Below, one piece after another: positions 4,338-6,926 of a DNA stretch of 6,926 bases. The stretch's first letter is position 1. Every line of letters starts with the position of its first letter. The notes beneath the pieces are model-generated. The model was not told where the DNA came from, did not search any database, and was given only the letters and a program-made list of their open reading frames with translations. Source of the stretch: Candidatus Saccharimonadota bacterium (lineage in GTDB: Bacteria; Patescibacteriota; Saccharimonadia; Saccharimonadales; UBA4665); NCBI GenBank assembly GCA_029288335.1, contig JARIHJ010000056.1:1-6926 (forward strand). The letters are read 5' to 3'. The translations under genes and the position numbers were made by a program.

Positions 4338-6926
4338 ATGACAATGGCGACTGATCAGTCTTTGGCTGACAGTTGGGCTGATAGTGCTGCGCGCGTCGAA
4401 TTAATCAAAACCGCACTCGACGCCATTATTATCATTGATGACAAAGGAGTGATGATCGAGTTTAATCCGGCAGCTGAACAAGTTTTCGGATGTAAACGTA
4501 AGGAAGTACTAGGCAAGGAATTAGCGGAGCTGATTATTCCGCCGGCTTTTCGTGAAGCTTTTCGCCGTGACCTAATCAATTATATCGAGACTGGCAGCGG
4601 CGTGTTTATGAATCGCCACGTCGAGATTGCGGCCGTTAGACAAAACGTTGAGGAATTTCCGATTGAGCTCACCATAACGGAGATTGCTCAAAGTCAACCG
4701 CCGAAATTTATGGCGACTATACGAGATATAAGTGAGCGGAAGCAAGCTGAGCGGGAATTAGACCTGAGCGAGCGGCGCTACCGCTTTGTCGTCGAAAATG
4801 CATCAGATATCATCACCGTGATTGACGAAAAAGGGGTTATCCAATATCAGAGTCCGTCAGTTGTTCGAATTCTGGGTGTAGACAAGCCCCACGAAGGCAA
4901 TAATATCTTTAAATCCAAGCTGGTTCATCCGGATGATGCCAAGCTTAAAAGCGATTTTTTACATAAGCTAATTAAGGCTCCGCCGGAGACTCAGATCGAG
5001 GTCGAACTGAGGATGCGGCACGCGGACGGCGGTTGGCGCGATTTTGAAATTGTCGGAACTAATCTGTTGCACGTGCCTGATATCGGCGGCGTTATATTAA
5101 GTTCGCGTGACATATCTGAGCGCAAACAGGCTGAGCAGGCGCTGGCTGCCAGCGAAAATCGGTTCAGAACTTTAATCGAGCAAAGTGCTGACGGTATTCA
5201 GCTAGTTGATCCTAGCGGCGCGGTGGTATATAGCAGCGAGTCGGTCAAAAACGTAACTGGATATAGGCCTGAAGAGATTGAGGGTGAAACCGCCAAAGAG
5301 CACATACACCCTGACGATTGGCCTTTATTTAAGGAAAAATTAGAGACCCTGCTGAAGCACCCGAATAAACCGCAAACTTTGCAGTACCGTGTGCGGCACA
5401 AAAACGGTGAGTGGATATGGGTCGAAACCACCGGTACAAACCATTTGAATACACCAAACATTAACGCACTGGTCGGCAACTTCCGCAACATCACCGAGCG
5501 TAAGCGATCAGAGCAAGCTTTGAAGGATAGCGAACAGCGCCTATTATCGGCGCAGGCGGCTGGTAATGTCGGTATTTTTGACTGGAATATGCAAGATAAC
5601 CAAATTATTTATTCCGAGCAAGCGGAAATTATTTTTGGTTTTAAGCCGGGGCAGTTTAGCTCGGCCAGTTATGAAGATAGTTTGAAGATTTTGCACCCTG
5701 ATGATCGTGCACGCATTGCGGACGAGAGCCAATCTGCCATCAAGAATCATCAGGAGCTCGATCTGGAATATCGAATTATTAGGCCGGATAAGACTATCCG
5801 CTGGCTGAGCGTCAAGGCGAATTGCACTTATGACAAAAAAGGGCGGCCGGAGAAGCTGCTCGGCGCGATAACGGATATAACTGAGCGCAAGCAGGCCGAG
5901 GAAACGCGAGCTAGAATGGCAACGATTGTCGAATCATCCGACGATGCGATTGTGAGTATGGATGTGAATGGGATAGTCCAGACTTGGAACAATGGGGCCG
6001 AGCGCCTGTTTGGCTTTAGCGAGCAGAAGATGGTTGGGCATTCGATTAAGACGATAATTCCTCGTAATCGAGTGACTGAAGAGGATGAAATACTGGCACG
6101 AATTCGCTCTGGCAAGAAAATTGAGCATTTTGAGACTGTGCGTCGCCGCAAAGACGGCTCGCCGGTGGATGTGTCGCTAACGGTTTCACCTATCCGGGAT
6201 GCGACCGGTAGGGTTATTGGTGCTTCTAAAATGGCCCGCGGCATCACCGAGCGAAAAAAGGCCGAAGCCAGATTAATCGCGAGTGAAAGCCGATTCCGCG
6301 CACTAGTCACCACCAGCGCTGATGTGATTTACCGGATGAGCCCGGATTGGCGGACGATGGAGCAGCTCGACGGCCGTGGCGTTCTTGCCGACACCAGCAA
6401 GCCTGATGAGCACTGGGACGAAAAGTATATCTATCCCAGCGACCGCAAGCGCGTTTGGCAGGTAGTCAGGCAGGCTATCAAAAACAAAACGATGTTTGAG
6501 CTGGAACACCAAGTTCGCCAGGCTGATGGCAGCATGGGTTGGACCTATTCGCGCGCCGCGCCGATTATGAATGAACGCGGTGAGATTATCGAATGGTTCG
6601 GCACTGCCCGCGATATTACCGGGCGCAAACAGACTGAAATTGCGCTCAAACAGCGTGAGGCCGAATATCGGCGTTTGGTGGATTTGTCGCCGGAGGGCAT
6701 TGCCATCCATTCGGACGGTAAATTGGTTTATGCCAACCGCGCTGCTGCCAAGATTATTGGCGCCCGTTCGCCGGAAGAGTTAGTTGGCCAGCCGTTGCTC
6801 AAGTTCGTTCATCCCGATTACATCGATGCCGTCAAACAACGTGCCAGCCAGCTTCTCAATAAGGGCGGTTCGATCGATCTGCTGGAGGAAAAGTTTATCC
6901 GGTTGGATGGCCGCGTTATTGACGTC
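4338..6926 (+). CDS. Multi-PAS sensor protein, N-terminal 863 residues (3' end outside window)
   Basis: The frame is open from the ATG at 4338 (a second in-frame ATG lies at 4344) to the window end without a stop. The start has only a weak GGGCGG upstream. The chain contains PAS/PAC modules ending in the typical R-D-I-[ST]-E-R-K-x-A-E linker: PAS1 about residues 17-138, PAS2 148-266, PAS3 275-392, PAS4 401-521, PAS5 527-644, PAS6 652-767, and a partial PAS7 from 776. Modules 2-4 and 7 have the H-P-D-[DY] element common in the PAS_3 type; modules 1 and 5 have the I-I-P motif. No signal peptide or transmembrane segment is seen, so it is cytoplasmic. PAS domains bind small ligands or mediate signalling contacts; no ligand can be assigned here. 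Such arrays usually end in a histidine kinase, GGDEF/EAL or phosphatase domain, which lies outside the window. The composition is ordinary, unlike that of the surface genes upstream. Confidence 0.95.
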   Translation, partial: MTMATDQSLADSWADSAARVELIKTALDAIIIIDDKGVMIEFNPAAEQVFGCKRKEVLGKELAELIIPPAFREAFRRDLINYIETGSGVFMNRHVEIAAVRQNVEEFPIELTITEIAQSQPPKFMATIRDISERKQAERELDLSERRYRFVVENASDIITVIDEKGVIQYQSPSVVRILGVDKPHEGNNIFKSKLVHPDDAKLKSDFLHKLIKAPPETQIEVELRMRHADGGWRDFEIVGTNLLHVPDIGGVILSSRDISERKQAEQALAASENRFRTLIEQSADGIQLVDPSGAVVYSSESVKNVTGYRPEEIEGETAKEHIHPDDWPLFKEKLETLLKHPNKPQTLQYRVRHKNGEWIWVETTGTNHLNTPNINALVGNFRNITERKRSEQALKDSEQRLLSAQAAGNVGIFDWNMQDNQIIYSEQAEIIFGFKPGQFSSASYEDSLKILHPDDRARIADESQSAIKNHQELDLEYRIIRPDKTIRWLSVKANCTYDKKGRPEKLLGAITDITERKQAEETRARMATIVESSDDAIVSMDVNGIVQTWNNGAERLFGFSEQKMVGHSIKTIIPRNRVTEEDEILARIRSGKKIEHFETVRRRKDGSPVDVSLTVSPIRDATGRVIGASKMARGITERKKAEARLIASESRFRALVTTSADVIYRMSPDWRTMEQLDGRGVLADTSKPDEHWDEKYIYPSDRKRVWQVVRQAIKNKTMFELEHQVRQADGSMGWTYSRAAPIMNERGEIIEWFGTARDITGRKQTEIALKQREAEYRRLVDLSPEGIAIHSDGKLVYANRAAAKIIGARSPEELVGQPLLKFVHPDYIDAVKQRASQLLNKGGSIDLLEEKFIRLDGRVIDV

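Noticed and set aside
5828..6710. Open frames on the - strand inside the sensor gene
   Set aside because: The + strand here encodes clear PAS modules without interruption, and the - strand frames show no recognisable domain or start signal.

Overview
The window is bacterial: leaderless-free genes with strong Shine-Dalgarno sites, export signal peptides and a multi-PAS sensor. All five protein genes lie on the + strand. Lineage cannot be fixed from the sequence alone. The envelope proteins (signal peptide, Asn/Ser/Thr-rich repeats, a C-terminal membrane anchor, no outer-membrane barrel) suggest a single-membrane bacterium, possibly of the Patescibacteria/CPR type; that is an inference with low confidence. 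TAA/TAG stops are used and no reassigned TGA is needed.

Positions 1-3951 hold a run of four co-oriented genes for exported, extremely Asn/Ser/Thr/Gly-rich proteins. The first (to 488) is cut by the window start. The second (554-1084) is a small exported protein. The third (1237-1851) is a 204-residue exported protein with two repeat units. The fourth (1960-3951) is a 663-residue surface protein with a Cys/aromatic head, four repeats of about 96-101 residues and a C-terminal transmembrane anchor. The first, third and fourth share one signature, S-G-[ND]-V-x(4)-N-T-x(2)-G-x(3)-S-G-x-A, seen seven times in all (six exact, one with a single-residue insertion). I do not recognise this as a named family. 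My reading is a cell-surface assembly in which the anchored protein carries the same module as its secreted neighbours. The spacers contain hairpins (519-542, 1136-1188, 1884-1917, 3952-3994) and are rich in CTAG.

Positions 3952-4337 are a non-coding block. On the - strand it appears to encode a small structured RNA of about 95 nt (roughly 4144 down to 4050), with its own promoter, a GAAA-capped hairpin, a second hairpin, a closing helix and an intrinsic terminator with a U-run. Three helices carry G-U wobbles on the - strand that would be A-C mismatches on the + strand, so the transcribed strand is visible from the sequence. Next to it lie tandem TTGTnACAA palindromes (4237-4254) and a TATAAT box (4293-4298) leading to the last gene.

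Positions 4338-6926 are the first 863 residues of a cytoplasmic sensor with six complete PAS/PAC modules and the start of a seventh. Its output domain lies beyond the window, so histidine kinase, GGDEF or another output cannot be told apart here. Nothing in the sequence ties this sensor directly to the surface genes except adjacency and the shared intergenic control region.
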